Positions 39,771 through 48,420 of a DNA stretch of 64,000 nt are shown here, piece by piece. The translations under genes were made by a program, and so were the position numbers. The first letter of the stretch is position 1, and each line of letters begins with the position of its first letter. Source of the stretch: Acidimicrobiales bacterium (GTDB lineage Bacteria > Actinomycetota > Acidimicrobiia > Acidimicrobiales > UBA8190); the NCBI GenBank assembly GCA_030040015.1, contig JASHUM010000095.1:16197-80196 (forward strand), written 5' to 3'. The notes beneath the pieces are model-generated. The model searched no databases. It had not been told where the DNA came from and saw only the letters and a program-made list of their open reading frames with translations.

Positions 39771-40923
39771 GCCCCGGGCCGCCGAGCACGTCCACGCCGG
39801 GCGGCAGCCGAGAGCGGTCCCACCCGAGCTCGGCGGTGGCGCACGCCACGGCGAAGCGGTCCGTCATCCCTGCCACGTAGCGCACGGCGGCGCGCAACGC
39901 CTCGGAACCCCCACTCGCCAGTCCGCCCGCTTCACGGATGTCAGGGATCCGGTTGGGTTGGTCGGCGAAGTGCTCGACCAGCGCCCTCAGCACCGCCACC
40001 ACCGCCGCCCCCTGGGCCAGAGAAGCGGGACGCAGGTAGACCCGTTCGTAGTTGCTCCTGCGGAAGGCGGCGAGGGCTTCGGCCGTCACCTCGTCCATGC
40101 CCACCTGCCCGGTGGTGCAGACGGTGTCGACCACGGCGTCGACGAACGCCCCGAGCTGGCTGGAGCGCCGCAGGCCACAGCGACGCCGCACGGCTTCGGG
40201 GAGCTGCTCGGCGGTGACGATGCCGGCCGACACGGCGTCCTCCCAGTCGTGGCACACGTAGGCGATCCGATCGGCCCAACTCACCACGTCGCCCTCGGGG
40301 GTGGCCGGGACCGGCCTGGACCACGAGTGGTTGCGGATGCCGTCGAGCGTCTCGGCGCACAAGTTGAGCCCGGCGAGCGAGACGTCTGCACCCCACACGG
40401 CGTGGTCGAAGCCGTCGGGGAGGAAGATCCCGAGCGCGTCCTCACTGGCGTGCCCGCCCGGCCCGTGCCCGCAATCGTGGCCGAGGGCGATGGCCTCGGT
40501 GAGCGCCACGTTCAGCCGGCAGGCCCGGGCGATGCCCGTCGCGACCTGGGCCACCTCCAGGGCGTGGGTGAGCCGGGTGCGCTGATGGTCGGCGGGGAAG
40601 ATGAACACCTGCGTCTTGCCGGCCAGCCGGCGAAAGGCGCTCGAGTGCAGGATCCGGTCGCGGTCGCGTTCGAAGCAGGTGCGACGTGAATCGGCTTCCT
40701 CTGAAACGGCCCGGCGGCCACCTCCCGAGGCCCGGGTGGCGCCAGGGGCGAGGAGGGCGTCCTCGAGCTCCTCTCGCTCGGCTCGTCCGTGCACGCCGGT
40801 CGGATCGTCGGCGACGCGCCGGCCCGCCTCGGCATGAGCGGTGCGCAGAGCCCCGCCCCCGTGGCCCTCCATGGTCTCGGCCCACCGGCGGCTGCGCTCG
40901 CTCGGCGACGGGGTCGTGCCCAT
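39763..40923 (-). CDS. dgt: Deoxyguanosine triphosphate triphosphohydrolase-like protein
   Basis: 386 residues, HD-domain dNTPase. The metal ligands are in R-L-T-H-A-L-E-V, G-H-D-C-G-H-G-P-G-G-H and S-W-A-D-R-I-A-Y, the standard order for the dGTPase/SAMHD1 family. R-L-A-G-K-T-Q-V-F before it is also characteristic. It removes triphosphate from dGTP and related dNTPs, lowering pools. A 100-residue N-terminal tail (Arg/Glu-rich) has no evident function. An ATG two codons upstream (40929) is an alternative start. It diverges from the DUF3107 gene. Confidence 0.9.
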   Translation of the reverse strand: MGTTPSPSERSRRWAETMEGHGGGALRTAHAEAGRRVADDPTGVHGRAEREELEDALLAPGATRASGGGRRAVSEEADSRRTCFERDRDRILHSSAFRRLAGKTQVFIFPADHQRTRLTHALEVAQVATGIARACRLNVALTEAIALGHDCGHGPGGHASEDALGIFLPDGFDHAVWGADVSLAGLNLCAETLDGIRNHSWSRPVPATPEGDVVSWADRIAYVCHDWEDAVSAGIVTAEQLPEAVRRRCGLRRSSQLGAFVDAVVDTVCTTGQVGMDEVTAEALAAFRRSNYERVYLRPASLAQGAAVVAVLRALVEHFADQPNRIPDIREAGGLASGGSEALRAAVRYVAGMTDRFAVACATAELGWDRSRLPPGVDVLGGPGLT

Positions 40924-41027
40924 TTGCACCTCCGGTCGTCTGGATCCCAGTCTGGTCCACGGCTGTATCGTCGGGGCGGGCCGCCACCGGGCGTGCCTCG
41001 GGGCCAGACGACCGAAGGAGCCGGCCG

Positions 41028-41264
41028 GTGGACGTACGTATCGGGATCGTCCAGAGCATCAAGGAGCTCGAGGTGGAGCTGGGCGACGACTCCAAGCGCG
41101 ACAGCGTGATGAAGCAGATCGAGGAGTCGCTGTCCAAGCCCGACGGGGTGCTCTGGCTCACCGACCGGCGCGGGCGGAAGGTGGCGGTGCCGGTGGCCAA
41201 GATCGCCTACGTGGAGGTCGGGGCCCCCGCTTCGGAGCGGCGCGTCGGCTTCGGCGCCCCCTGA
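41028..41264 (+). CDS. DUF3107 family protein
   Basis: 78 residues. The pattern V-D-V-R-I-G-I-V-Q-S, then L-W-L-T-D-R-R-G-R-K-V-A-V-P-V-A-K-I-A-Y-V-E is the DUF3107 signature. The GTG at 41028 has AAGGAG seven bases upstream. The function of this family is unknown; it is small, cytoplasmic and widely conserved in actinobacteria. It is followed by the two ArsA-like ATPase genes after 32 bases, so they may share a transcript. Confidence 0.85.
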   Translation: MDVRIGIVQSIKELEVELGDDSKRDSVMKQIEESLSKPDGVLWLTDRRGRKVAVPVAKIAYVEVGAPASERRVGFGAP

Positions 41265-41296
41265 GTCGGGCCGCCGCCGGCCAGGTCCGGCCGCCC

Positions 41297-42244
41297 GTGG
41301 TCGCCCTGCTCGACCGCCGCCTGGTCTTCGTCACCGGGAAGGGCGGGGTGGGCAAGACCACCGTTGCCTGCGCCCTGGCCCTGTTCGCGGCGGAGCGAGG
41401 ACGCCGCACGCTGCTGTGCGAGGTCGACGCCAAGGGCGACGTGGCGTCCTATCTCGAGACGGACGAGACGTCGTTCACCCCTCGGCAGGTCCTCCCCGGG
41501 CTGTTCGCCATGTCCATGGACACCGAGGCCTCGCTGCGCGAATACCTGAAGCTCAACCTGCGCATCCCGGTCGTGGGGCGTATCGGTCCGTTGGCCCGGG
41601 CCTTCGACTTCGTGGCCACCGCCGCCCCCGGGGTCCGGGAGATCCTCACCGTGGGCAAGCTCTGCTACGAGGTCCGGGAGCGCCACTACGACCTCGTGGT
41701 GGTGGACGCCCCGGCCACCGGGCACATCGTCGGCCAGCTCGCTGCGCCCCAGGCCATCAACGAGCTGGTGAAAGTGGGGCTCATCCGCTCCCAGACCGAC
41801 TGGATGGTGGAGATCCTCTCCGACCCGGCACGCACCGGGCTGGTCATCGTCACCACCCCCGAGGAGATGCCGGTCAACGAGACCATGGAGCTGGCCGGGC
41901 GCGTGGCCAAGGAGACGAGCGTCGACCTGGCCGACGTGGTGGTGAACCGGGTCCTCCCCGAGCTCTTCGGCCGCAACGAGGAGCAGGTGTTCGAGCGGTT
42001 GTGCCGGCCCGATGCGGCCCACCGGCTGGGTGAGCTCGTCGGCGGCGACCCCCGTCCCGTCCTCGAAGCCGCCCGCCTGGCCGTCACGTTGCGGCGCACC
42101 CGGGCCGAGCATCTCGAGCGCTTGCGGGCCGGGCTCGACTCCGAGGTGCAGATGCTGTACCTGCCGTTCCTCTTCACGAGGTTCCACGGGTTGCGCACCA
42201 TCCGCCAAGTCGCCAGCTCGCTCGGCGAGGAGCTCGGGTTCTGA
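41297..42244 (+). CDS. ArsA/Get3-like ATPase, first subunit
   Basis: 315 residues. The deviant Walker A G-K-G-G-V-G-K-T-T is at about 15-23 with its signature Lys. The switch I-like region reads C-E-V-D-A-K-G-D, and the switch II block is D-A-P-A-T-G-H. This is the bacterial ArsA/anion-transport ATPase family; the neighbouring paralog completes a pair. In M. tuberculosis, Rv3679 and Rv3680 form such a pair, which has a Get3-like fold. No ArsB or arsenic genes are near, so arsenic transport is unlikely. Start GTG at 41297 is tentative. Confidence 0.85.
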   Translation: MVALLDRRLVFVTGKGGVGKTTVACALALFAAERGRRTLLCEVDAKGDVASYLETDETSFTPRQVLPGLFAMSMDTEASLREYLKLNLRIPVVGRIGPLARAFDFVATAAPGVREILTVGKLCYEVRERHYDLVVVDAPATGHIVGQLAAPQAINELVKVGLIRSQTDWMVEILSDPARTGLVIVTTPEEMPVNETMELAGRVAKETSVDLADVVVNRVLPELFGRNEEQVFERLCRPDAAHRLGELVGGDPRPVLEAARLAVTLRRTRAEHLERLRAGLDSEVQMLYLPFLFTRFHGLRTIRQVASSLGEELGF

Positions 42245-43443
42245 TGCCGAAGGCCCGGCGCGCCGAGGACACCGCCGGTTCGCTCGACGGCCTGCTGGCG
42301 TCGCGTGAGATCGTCGTCGCCTGCGGGCCGGGAGGCGTCGGCAAGACGACCACAGCAGCGGCAGCAGCAGCGACGGCGGCGGCGCGCATCGGGGGAAAGG
42401 TCCTCGTCCTCACCGTCGACCCGGCCAAGCGGCTGGCCAACGCGCTGGGCCTGGACGGGATCGGCAACACCGAGCGCCAGGTTCCCGAGGACGCCTTCCA
42501 CAACGCCGGGGTCAGGCCCGCCGGTGAGCTGTGGGCGGCCATGCTCGACACCAAGGAGTCGTGGGACTCCCTCATCCGCACCCACGCCCCCGATGCCCGC
42601 ACACGCGACGAGATCCTCGGCAACCCGCTGTATCGCAACATCTCGGGACGCTTCGTCCAGAGTCACGACTACATCGCCATGGAGCGCCTCTTCGAGATCC
42701 ATTCCGAAGGTGACTACGACTTGATCGTGGTGGACACCCCTCCCACCCGCAACGCCCTCGACTTCCTCGACGCCCCCGAGCGGATGGCGGACTTCTTCTC
42801 GTCGCGACTGCTGCGCTGGCTGATCGTGCCGTACCGGTCGAGGCTCGTGAACGTGGCCAGCAGGCCCTTCTACCAGGTGGCCGACCGCATCCTGGGGACG
42901 CAGTTCCTCGAGGACATCGCCCAGTTCTTCATCCTCTTCCAGACCATGTACGACGGGTTCGTCGAGCGGGCCCGTGCCGTGCAGCGGCTCTTGGCCGAGC
43001 GGCGCACCTCCTTCGTCGTGGTCTCCACCCTGGAGGTGGTGCCGCTCCGGGAGGCCGAGTTCTTCGCCGAGCAGCTGGTGGCGCGCAAGCTCCATCTCGG
43101 CGCCATCGTGCTGAACAAGGTGCTTCCCGCCTACCTACGCGATCCCTCCGGAGCCGAGGTGGCAGAGGCCATGCGGGACCGTGCCACCGACCTGGCCGGC
43201 GCCTTGGCGCCGGTGCTCGGGGGGGCCGAGGAGCGCAACGTGCGGCGGGTCCTGACGGAGGTGGGCCAGAGCTATCTCGACTACCGGGTGGTGGCCCAGC
43301 GCGAGGCCGAACAGCGCGCCGAGGTCGGCACCGCCCCCGAGGTGCTCGTGAGCGTGCCGTTCTTCGACACCGACGTCTACGACGTCGCCGGTCTTTTGCG
43401 CCTGGGAAGCCGGTTGTGGGGCGAAGAGCCGCGAGCGACCTGA
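42244..43443 (+). CDS. ArsA/Get3-like ATPase, second subunit
   Basis: 399 residues. Walker A is G-P-G-G-V-G-K-T-T, so the first Lys of G-K-G-G (the signature Lys that completes the active site of the partner subunit) is replaced by Pro, as in Rv3680-type proteins. D-P-A-K-R-L-A-N follows. It thus likely needs the partner subunit for hydrolysis. TGATG joins it to the first gene (start at the final base of the stop), so they should be made together. The 3' third carries a long helical region. The substrate is unknown. Confidence 0.85.
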   Translation: MPKARRAEDTAGSLDGLLASREIVVACGPGGVGKTTTAAAAAATAAARIGGKVLVLTVDPAKRLANALGLDGIGNTERQVPEDAFHNAGVRPAGELWAAMLDTKESWDSLIRTHAPDARTRDEILGNPLYRNISGRFVQSHDYIAMERLFEIHSEGDYDLIVVDTPPTRNALDFLDAPERMADFFSSRLLRWLIVPYRSRLVNVASRPFYQVADRILGTQFLEDIAQFFILFQTMYDGFVERARAVQRLLAERRTSFVVVSTLEVVPLREAEFFAEQLVARKLHLGAIVLNKVLPAYLRDPSGAEVAEAMRDRATDLAGALAPVLGGAEERNVRRVLTEVGQSYLDYRVVAQREAEQRAEVGTAPEVLVSVPFFDTDVYDVAGLLRLGSRLWGEEPRAT

Positions 43444-43569
43444 CGCCGTAGTGGCGCGACCATGCCTCGTCGCCGGTTTCGCTTCGATCACGCAATGTTG
43501 CGGATCTGGAGGGAAACCGGCCGATTCCGCGCATTTGTGCGCTCAGAGTGCCTGCGTATGCTTCCGTCC

Positions 43570-44481
43570 ATGAGACGCCGCCTCCCCCATCTGATCACGG
43601 CGACTTGCGTCGCCCTCGTCATCGCGTTCCCCGTCGCCCTGAGCGGGTCGTCGCAGGCCGGTGCGATCACCGACCTGACCCCCTCTGCCACCGTGTACCC
43701 CGGGATCGAATTGTGGGTCGACGTGGGTGGAGGCAACTACAACGGATGCACCGCCAACTTCGTCTTCACCAACGGCACGACGCAGTACATCGGAATGGCC
43801 GCCCACTGCGCCGGCACCGGTGGCGACACCGACACCGCCTGCAACTCCCCGGTCGTCCCCGACGGGACCCCCGTCTTCATCGGTGAGCCGGTGCTCGGTG
43901 TCGGTTCGAGCGGACTGGAACTGAACGCCCCCGAGACCGTCGGACCGGAGATCGGGACGATGGCCTACAACTCATGGGTGACCATGCAGGCGGACGGCGA
44001 CGCCAGCGACTCCTCCTCAGCTGCGTGCCAGTACAACGACCTTTCCCTCGTGCAGATCCTCCCCGGGTTGTCGGTCGACCCCACCGTTCCCGTGTTCGGA
44101 GGTCCCGACGGCCTCTCCGACATCCCGGCCTCGGGCTCGACCGTGTACAGCTACCAGAACTCGACCCTGCGATTGGGGCTCGAGCTCCTCAGCCCCAAGG
44201 TCGGCATCTCCCTCGGCCCCACGTCCGGGACAGACGGGTGGAACACGTTGGTGGAGACCGTCACGCCCGGCATTCCCGGTGACTCGGGGAGCGGATTCAT
44301 GGACGCCAACGGGAATGCCTTCGGCGAGCTCAGCACGATCACCGTCGGCGTCAGCACGTCCGGTCTCGGCGTGGGCAACGGCGTGAACAGCCTGGCCATG
44401 GAGCTGCAATTCCTGAACAGCACCGGGCTCCTGGGAACCGTCAGCTTGGTGCCGGGCGCGACGCCGTTCTCGGGACTGTGA
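43570..44481 (+). CDS. Secreted trypsin-like serine protease
   Basis: 303 residues. A signal peptide is clear: M-R-R-R-L-P-H, hydrophobic core 8-24, and a likely cleavage after A-G-A near 30-32. The mature part is chymotrypsin-like: His79 in M-A-A-H-C, Asp157 in Y-N-D-L-S-L and Ser239 in P-G-D-S-G-S-G. Cys60 and Cys80 would form the usual disulfide beside the His. The substrate is unknown. The ATG at 43570 was preferred to 43558 because the signal peptide then has a normal basic start. Confidence 0.85.
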   Translation: MRRRLPHLITATCVALVIAFPVALSGSSQAGAITDLTPSATVYPGIELWVDVGGGNYNGCTANFVFTNGTTQYIGMAAHCAGTGGDTDTACNSPVVPDGTPVFIGEPVLGVGSSGLELNAPETVGPEIGTMAYNSWVTMQADGDASDSSSAACQYNDLSLVQILPGLSVDPTVPVFGGPDGLSDIPASGSTVYSYQNSTLRLGLELLSPKVGISLGPTSGTDGWNTLVETVTPGIPGDSGSGFMDANGNAFGELSTITVGVSTSGLGVGNGVNSLAMELQFLNSTGLLGTVSLVPGATPFSGL

Positions 44482-44485
44482 CCGG

Positions 44486-45130
44486 TCAGGTGATCTTGCG
44501 GTAGATCGTCTGCGTGGTGACCTGGGGCAAGTACGCCTTCGAGGCCTTCGTGTCGAGGAGCTTGACGAACGCGGCGTCGGCGTTGGTCGCCTCCTCGGCC
44601 CGCTGTAGCTGCTCGATCGACTCGCATCCGGTGAACCAGACCACCCCTCCGTACGGGCCCGTGGACGCCACGCCGAACGACGTGGGGCGGCCGGTGATGG
44701 CCTTTGCCCGCTGGGCGATCTCGGCGCCGACCTCGATGCCGCTCGCCAGCGCGCCAGGCACCATCATGGACCGCACCACGCTCACGTAGGACGGTGGTGT
44801 GCCCGACGGGTCCACGTCAGCCACCACGAGGCTGGCCAAGGCGTCGTCGATGGCGTCGCTCGAGAGGAACGTGGCTCCTTCGTTGACCAGGCCGAGGTAT
44901 GCATCGTCGGCCATCAACTTGGCGTCGACGGTCTCGAGCACGCTCAAGTCCTCGACGATGGTCGTCCAGCCGAGGGTCCCGACCCCCGGCGAGAAGACGC
45001 TCGACCAGAGCGTGAACGGTGTCTCGCTCACGCGGTTCACTTGTTCGGTGATGTTGACCGCCCAGGCCATCGCCTCGGCGAGCCGCCCCGGGGCCAGACG
45101 CGCAGATCGGGAGAACAGGTACATCCACAT
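44486..45130 (-). CDS. Conserved hypothetical protein
   Basis: 214 residues, no membrane helix and no signal peptide. It starts M-W-M-Y-L-F-S-R-S-A-R-L and has an alternating hydrophobic/polar pattern with V-V-W-F-T-G-C near residue 160. The fold might be of the NIPSNAP/dimeric alpha-beta barrel kind, but I could not confirm that. No active-site motif was recognised. It converges with the protease gene, whose stop lies four bases away. The next upstream gene on this strand is the transglycosylase, after 159 bases. Confidence 0.6.
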   Translation of the reverse strand: MWMYLFSRSARLAPGRLAEAMAWAVNITEQVNRVSETPFTLWSSVFSPGVGTLGWTTIVEDLSVLETVDAKLMADDAYLGLVNEGATFLSSDAIDDALASLVVADVDPSGTPPSYVSVVRSMMVPGALASGIEVGAEIAQRAKAITGRPTSFGVASTGPYGGVVWFTGCESIEQLQRAEEATNADAAFVKLLDTKASKAYLPQVTTQTIYRKIT

Positions 45131-45289
45131 CCCCTTTCATCGAGGGTCTCGGCCCCCCGCGACCCCTGTTCGACCAGGGCGTCTCTCCACCCACCGGTCG
45201 CTCTACTCCTGAGCCGGGCACTTCGACAGGGCCGAAGGTCCCATTTCTCGACTCGACGCCGTGCAAGAGCCGTTTCGACCTGTCCCCGC

Positions 45290-45844
45290 TCAGGTGCCCC
45301 CGGGCATGCGGGAGGCCAGGTCGAGGACCTCGGCGACGTAGGCGCTCGAGTGGTTGTAGGCGTACACGGCCGCGGCGACGTCGGCACCGCCCCGGGCGCC
45401 GTCGGCGCAGAGCAGGCGTGCCGCCGCGTACACGGCGTCGACCGGGTCGTAGGGAGACGGCGGCGTCACCCCGCCCGGAGGCACGGGCAGGGCGTACTCG
45501 GCGAAGGTGGCCGGCTCGAACTGCATCGGCCCCTGTGCGCCTGCCTCGTTGGCGCCCGAGTGCACGCCCGGGAGGGTGGAGGTCCCGTTGTCCGATTCGA
45601 CCGTGCCGATGGCGGCGAGCACCCCGGCCGGCAATCCGGGGCAGGTCGCTGCGGCCTGACGGTAGAGCGCGGCCATGGCCGCCGGCACCGCCGGGCTCGA
45701 GGCGACGCGCTGGTCCGCGGCGGCGCTCCCCGGGGTGAGGCCGGCCCCGACGCCGGCCACGATGCCGACCAGGCCGAGGACTCCGGCCACCATGGTGCCC
45801 GGCACGACCAGCGCGCCGGCGACGAGCATCCGAAACCCGGACAC
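45290..45844 (-). CDS. Lytic transglycosylase (SLT-like) secreted protein
   Basis: 184 residues. A membrane anchor or signal (about 8-35) is followed by a lysozyme-like domain with G-T-V-E83-S-D-N-G, the catalytic Glu motif, then G-A-Q-G-P-M-Q-F-E-P-A-T-F, Y-D-P-V-D-A-V-Y-A-A-A and A-V-Y-A-Y-N-H. It would cut the glycan strands of peptidoglycan outside the cell. The downstream 159 bases before the hypothetical protein gene contain no recognised feature. Confidence 0.85.
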   Translation of the reverse strand: MSGFRMLVAGALVVPGTMVAGVLGLVGIVAGVGAGLTPGSAAADQRVASSPAVPAAMAALYRQAAATCPGLPAGVLAAIGTVESDNGTSTLPGVHSGANEAGAQGPMQFEPATFAEYALPVPPGGVTPPSPYDPVDAVYAAARLLCADGARGGADVAAAVYAYNHSSAYVAEVLDLASRMPGGT

Positions 45845-46023
45845 GGGCCACTCCGCCGTCCACAGCCCAGGCGGGCCGCGACGACCGGGCCCGCCGGGGG
45901 AGGAGCAAAGATGGTGAGCGACGGCTCAGAGCGCCGGGGTCCCGCGTGGCGGGCTCAGCCGGCAGGGCCCCTCAGTGCATCACCGGCGCCGGGCCGCCGT
46001 CAACGGCTTCTTGCCGTCGAGCC

Positions 46024-46737
46024 TCAACGGCGCGGCGCCGTGCCCAGGTGCTCGTGGAAGAACGTCAGGATGCGCGCCCAGGCGTCGTCGGCCGCCGCCG
46101 GGTCGTACTCCAAGGGAAGGAGCCTCCCGGTGAGCCTGGGGATCAAGCCAGGATGCGGGTTCATGAACCCGTGGGTGCTCTGGGGGTACTCCTTCACGTC
46201 GTGGGTCACCCCGAGTGCGTCCAGCGCCGACTCGAGGCGCTTGGGGTGGCCACGCAGGTAGCGGTCCCTGCCCCCGAAGCTCGCCACGACGGGACAGATC
46301 CCTTGCAAGACGTGTTCGGCGTCGGTGGGCACGTCGCCGTAGTTGGGCGCCGCCGCGCCGTACCCGCCCCGCGGCGCACAGGCCAAGGCCAGGCCCCCAC
46401 CCATGCAGAAGCCCACGATGCCCACGGCTCCCGTGCCGTCCTCGTGCCCGGCCAACCAACTGCGCGCTGCTTCGATGTCGTCGAAGGCTCGTCCCTGGCC
46501 ACGTGACAAGGCGACCATGGTGGCGGCCACGCACCGGATGGTGAGCCCCCACGAGAACAGGTCCGGCGCCAGCGCCACGTAGCCGGCGGCGGCCAGTCGA
46601 TCGGCGTGCCTCCGCATCTCGTCGGTGAGCCCGAACGCCTCGTGCACCACGAGCACGGCGGGCGCCGGGGTCGCCTCGGGCCGGGCCAGGTAGCCGGGGA
46701 GAGGCCCGCTCGGGGCAGCGATCGTGACCTCGGCCAT
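46024..46737 (-). CDS. Dienelactone hydrolase family protein (second copy)
   Basis: 237 residues, alpha/beta hydrolase. The Cys elbow G-F-C-M-G-G-G is at about residue 113, with the acid in F-G-G-R-D-R-Y and the His in S-T-H-G-F-M-N-P. The oxyanion segment H-E-A-F-G-L is conserved for this family. It is not a near-copy of the protein at 10341-11087. The substrate is unknown. The start is the ATG at 46735-46737, and 178 bases separate its stop from the transglycosylase gene. Confidence 0.87.
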   Translation of the reverse strand: MAEVTIAAPSGPLPGYLARPEATPAPAVLVVHEAFGLTDEMRRHADRLAAAGYVALAPDLFSWGLTIRCVAATMVALSRGQGRAFDDIEAARSWLAGHEDGTGAVGIVGFCMGGGLALACAPRGGYGAAAPNYGDVPTDAEHVLQGICPVVASFGGRDRYLRGHPKRLESALDALGVTHDVKEYPQSTHGFMNPHPGLIPRLTGRLLPLEYDPAAADDAWARILTFFHEHLGTAPRR

Positions 46738-46852
46738 GGGCCGATGATGGCATGGCGTCGTCCCTGCTCGCGAGCGGTGTCGAGCGCTCGTTGTGGCTGG
46801 TGAGATGAAGAATCTCACGGAGCGTGCCGATAGCGGCAACGGGGGTCGGAAC

Positions 46853-46900
46853 GCAGGTGGGCACCGAGGAGCAGGTGGGCACCAACGAGCAGGTGAGGAC
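46853..46900 (+). repeat. 18-base direct repeat (2.7 copies) in a gene leader
   Basis: GCAGGTGGGCACCGAGGA, GCAGGTGGGCACCAACGA and GCAGGTGAGGAC follow one another directly and end one base before the ATG at 46901. The first two copies differ at three positions. The repeat may be translated if an earlier start is used. Confidence 0.8.
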
Positions 46901-47476
46901 ATGGTCGCAGCGGTGGGGGGCAGGACGGTGAAGCGGTCGTCGGGTGCGCCGGCGCGCCCCGGGCGCTTTCCGGGCCCCGGTGAGCTGGGCCGTCTCGCCT
47001 CCGGCCTGCTGGGGGAGGCGCTGGCGAGCGACGACGCCGAAGCCGGGGGCCTGCGCGCCGACGACCTGCTCGCCGACACCGACTCCGCCGTGGCCTTGCT
47101 CGGTGACCCGGCGGCGTGGCCGGCGGCTCGCAACGCCGTCGTGCAGCGTTACGGCCGGGTCGGGGCACTCCTGGTCGTGGGGTACGAGGGCAGATGGCGC
47201 CGGCGCCGCGGTCTCGGCGGCGGGCCCAACCCGCCGGCCCTCGAGACGCTGATCGACCGGTTCGCGGCGCTGAGCGCCGAGGGGCTCGACGAGTTGCTCG
47301 CCGGGATCGAGCGCGCCGAGGGTCTCGACGCCGACGAGGAGTCGCGAGCGGCGCGCCGGTGGATGCACGCCACCTACGCCGAGGCGGCGCGCGACGGCAC
47401 CGACGCCGCTCATCGCGCCTACATGGCCGCGCTCGACGCCGTCATGCGCCAGGCCGCACGCCACCTGGCTTCCTGA
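46901..47476 (+). CDS. Hypothetical protein, all-helical
   Basis: 191 residues from the ATG at 46901, or 227 from an in-frame ATG at 46793 that would read through the direct repeat. After a basic 20-residue start the protein is predicted to be helical and rich in Ala, Leu, Arg and Glu, with no signal peptide, membrane helix or known motif. It is followed after 56 bases by the PHP gene on the same strand and may be in its operon. I do not recognise the family. Confidence 0.5.
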   Translation: MVAAVGGRTVKRSSGAPARPGRFPGPGELGRLASGLLGEALASDDAEAGGLRADDLLADTDSAVALLGDPAAWPAARNAVVQRYGRVGALLVVGYEGRWRRRRGLGGGPNPPALETLIDRFAALSAEGLDELLAGIERAEGLDADEESRAARRWMHATYAEAARDGTDAAHRAYMAALDAVMRQAARHLAS

Positions 47477-47532
47477 ACCCAGCGGAGGCCGGCCCCGTCC
47501 GGGGGCCCGCCTACGATGCCAGCGAGGCCGCC

Positions 47533-48420
47533 ATGCTCGACTATCACCTCCACCTCTGGCCGCACGGGGAGCGGGCTGTCGGGCCCACCCTGGAGCACGT
47601 CGCCTCCTACTGCGAGCGTGCCGCCCAGATGGGCGTGCGCGAGGTGGCACTCACCGAGCACCTGTTCCGCTTCCGTGACGCCGATCGGGTGCTGCGCGGC
47701 TTCTGGGACGACGACCCTGACCCGGCACTGGCGGCGTCGATGGCCCATTACTGGGACGGGCACACCGACGCCGATCTCGACGCCTACGTGAGTTGCGTGC
47801 TGGCGGCCAAGGACGCCGGGCTTCCGGTCGTGCTCGGCCTCGAGGTCGACTACTACGCCGGGCGCATGGACCAGGTGGCGGCGCTGCTCTCGGGCTTCCC
47901 CTTTGACGTGCTGCTCGGCTCGGTGCACTGGCTCGGGGCCTGGCGCTTCGACGACCTCGGTGACGAGCGGTCCATGGAGGAGTGGTCGGTGCGCGCCGTG
48001 GACGCCGCCTGGGACGACTACACGGGTGCCATCGAGGAGCTGGCCGCCAGCGGCACCTGTGACGTGCTCGCCCACCCCGATCTCGTCAAGGTCACCGGCC
48101 GGCGCCCGGTGTCACCCGAGGAGTGCTGGGACCGCCTGGCCGAGGCGGCCGCCGCCTCGGGCCTGGCCGCCGAGGTGTCCTCGGCTGGCTGGCGCAAGCC
48201 GGTCGACGCCGCCTACCCCGACGCCGGGCTCCTGGAGCGCTTCGTCGACCGGGGTGTCGCCTTCACCACCGCTTCCGACGCCCACCGCGTGAGCGACGTC
48301 GCCGAGCGCGTCGACGACCTGGCAGCCATGCTGCGCGCCGCCGGGGTCGAGGAGCTCGTCGCCTTCCGTGGCCGCGTGCCCCACCCGGTGCCCCTGGGAG
48401 CCGAAGTGACGACCCCGTGA
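47533..48420 (+). CDS. PHP domain phosphoesterase (histidinol-phosphatase-like)
   Basis: 295 residues. The metal motifs of the PHP fold are visible: D-Y-H-L-H (3-7), then E-H in L-T-E-H-L, E-V-D in G-L-E-V-D-Y-Y, S-V-H-W, A-H-P-D, and at the end S-D-A-H. This is the order of HisK-type histidinol phosphatases, but no his genes are near, so another phosphoester is possible. Its stop overlaps the kinase gene's GTG by four bases, so the two are probably coexpressed. Confidence 0.85.
   Translation: MLDYHLHLWPHGERAVGPTLEHVASYCERAAQMGVREVALTEHLFRFRDADRVLRGFWDDDPDPALAASMAHYWDGHTDADLDAYVSCVLAAKDAGLPVVLGLEVDYYAGRMDQVAALLSGFPFDVLLGSVHWLGAWRFDDLGDERSMEEWSVRAVDAAWDDYTGAIEELAASGTCDVLAHPDLVKVTGRRPVSPEECWDRLAEAAAASGLAAEVSSAGWRKPVDAAYPDAGLLERFVDRGVAFTTASDAHRVSDVAERVDDLAAMLRAAGVEELVAFRGRVPHPVPLGAEVTTP

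Noticed and set aside
41297-43443. Arsenical pump ATPase operon
   Set aside because: No arsenite permease, ArsR-type regulator or ArsD gene nearby; the pair resembles the Get3-like actinobacterial proteins instead.
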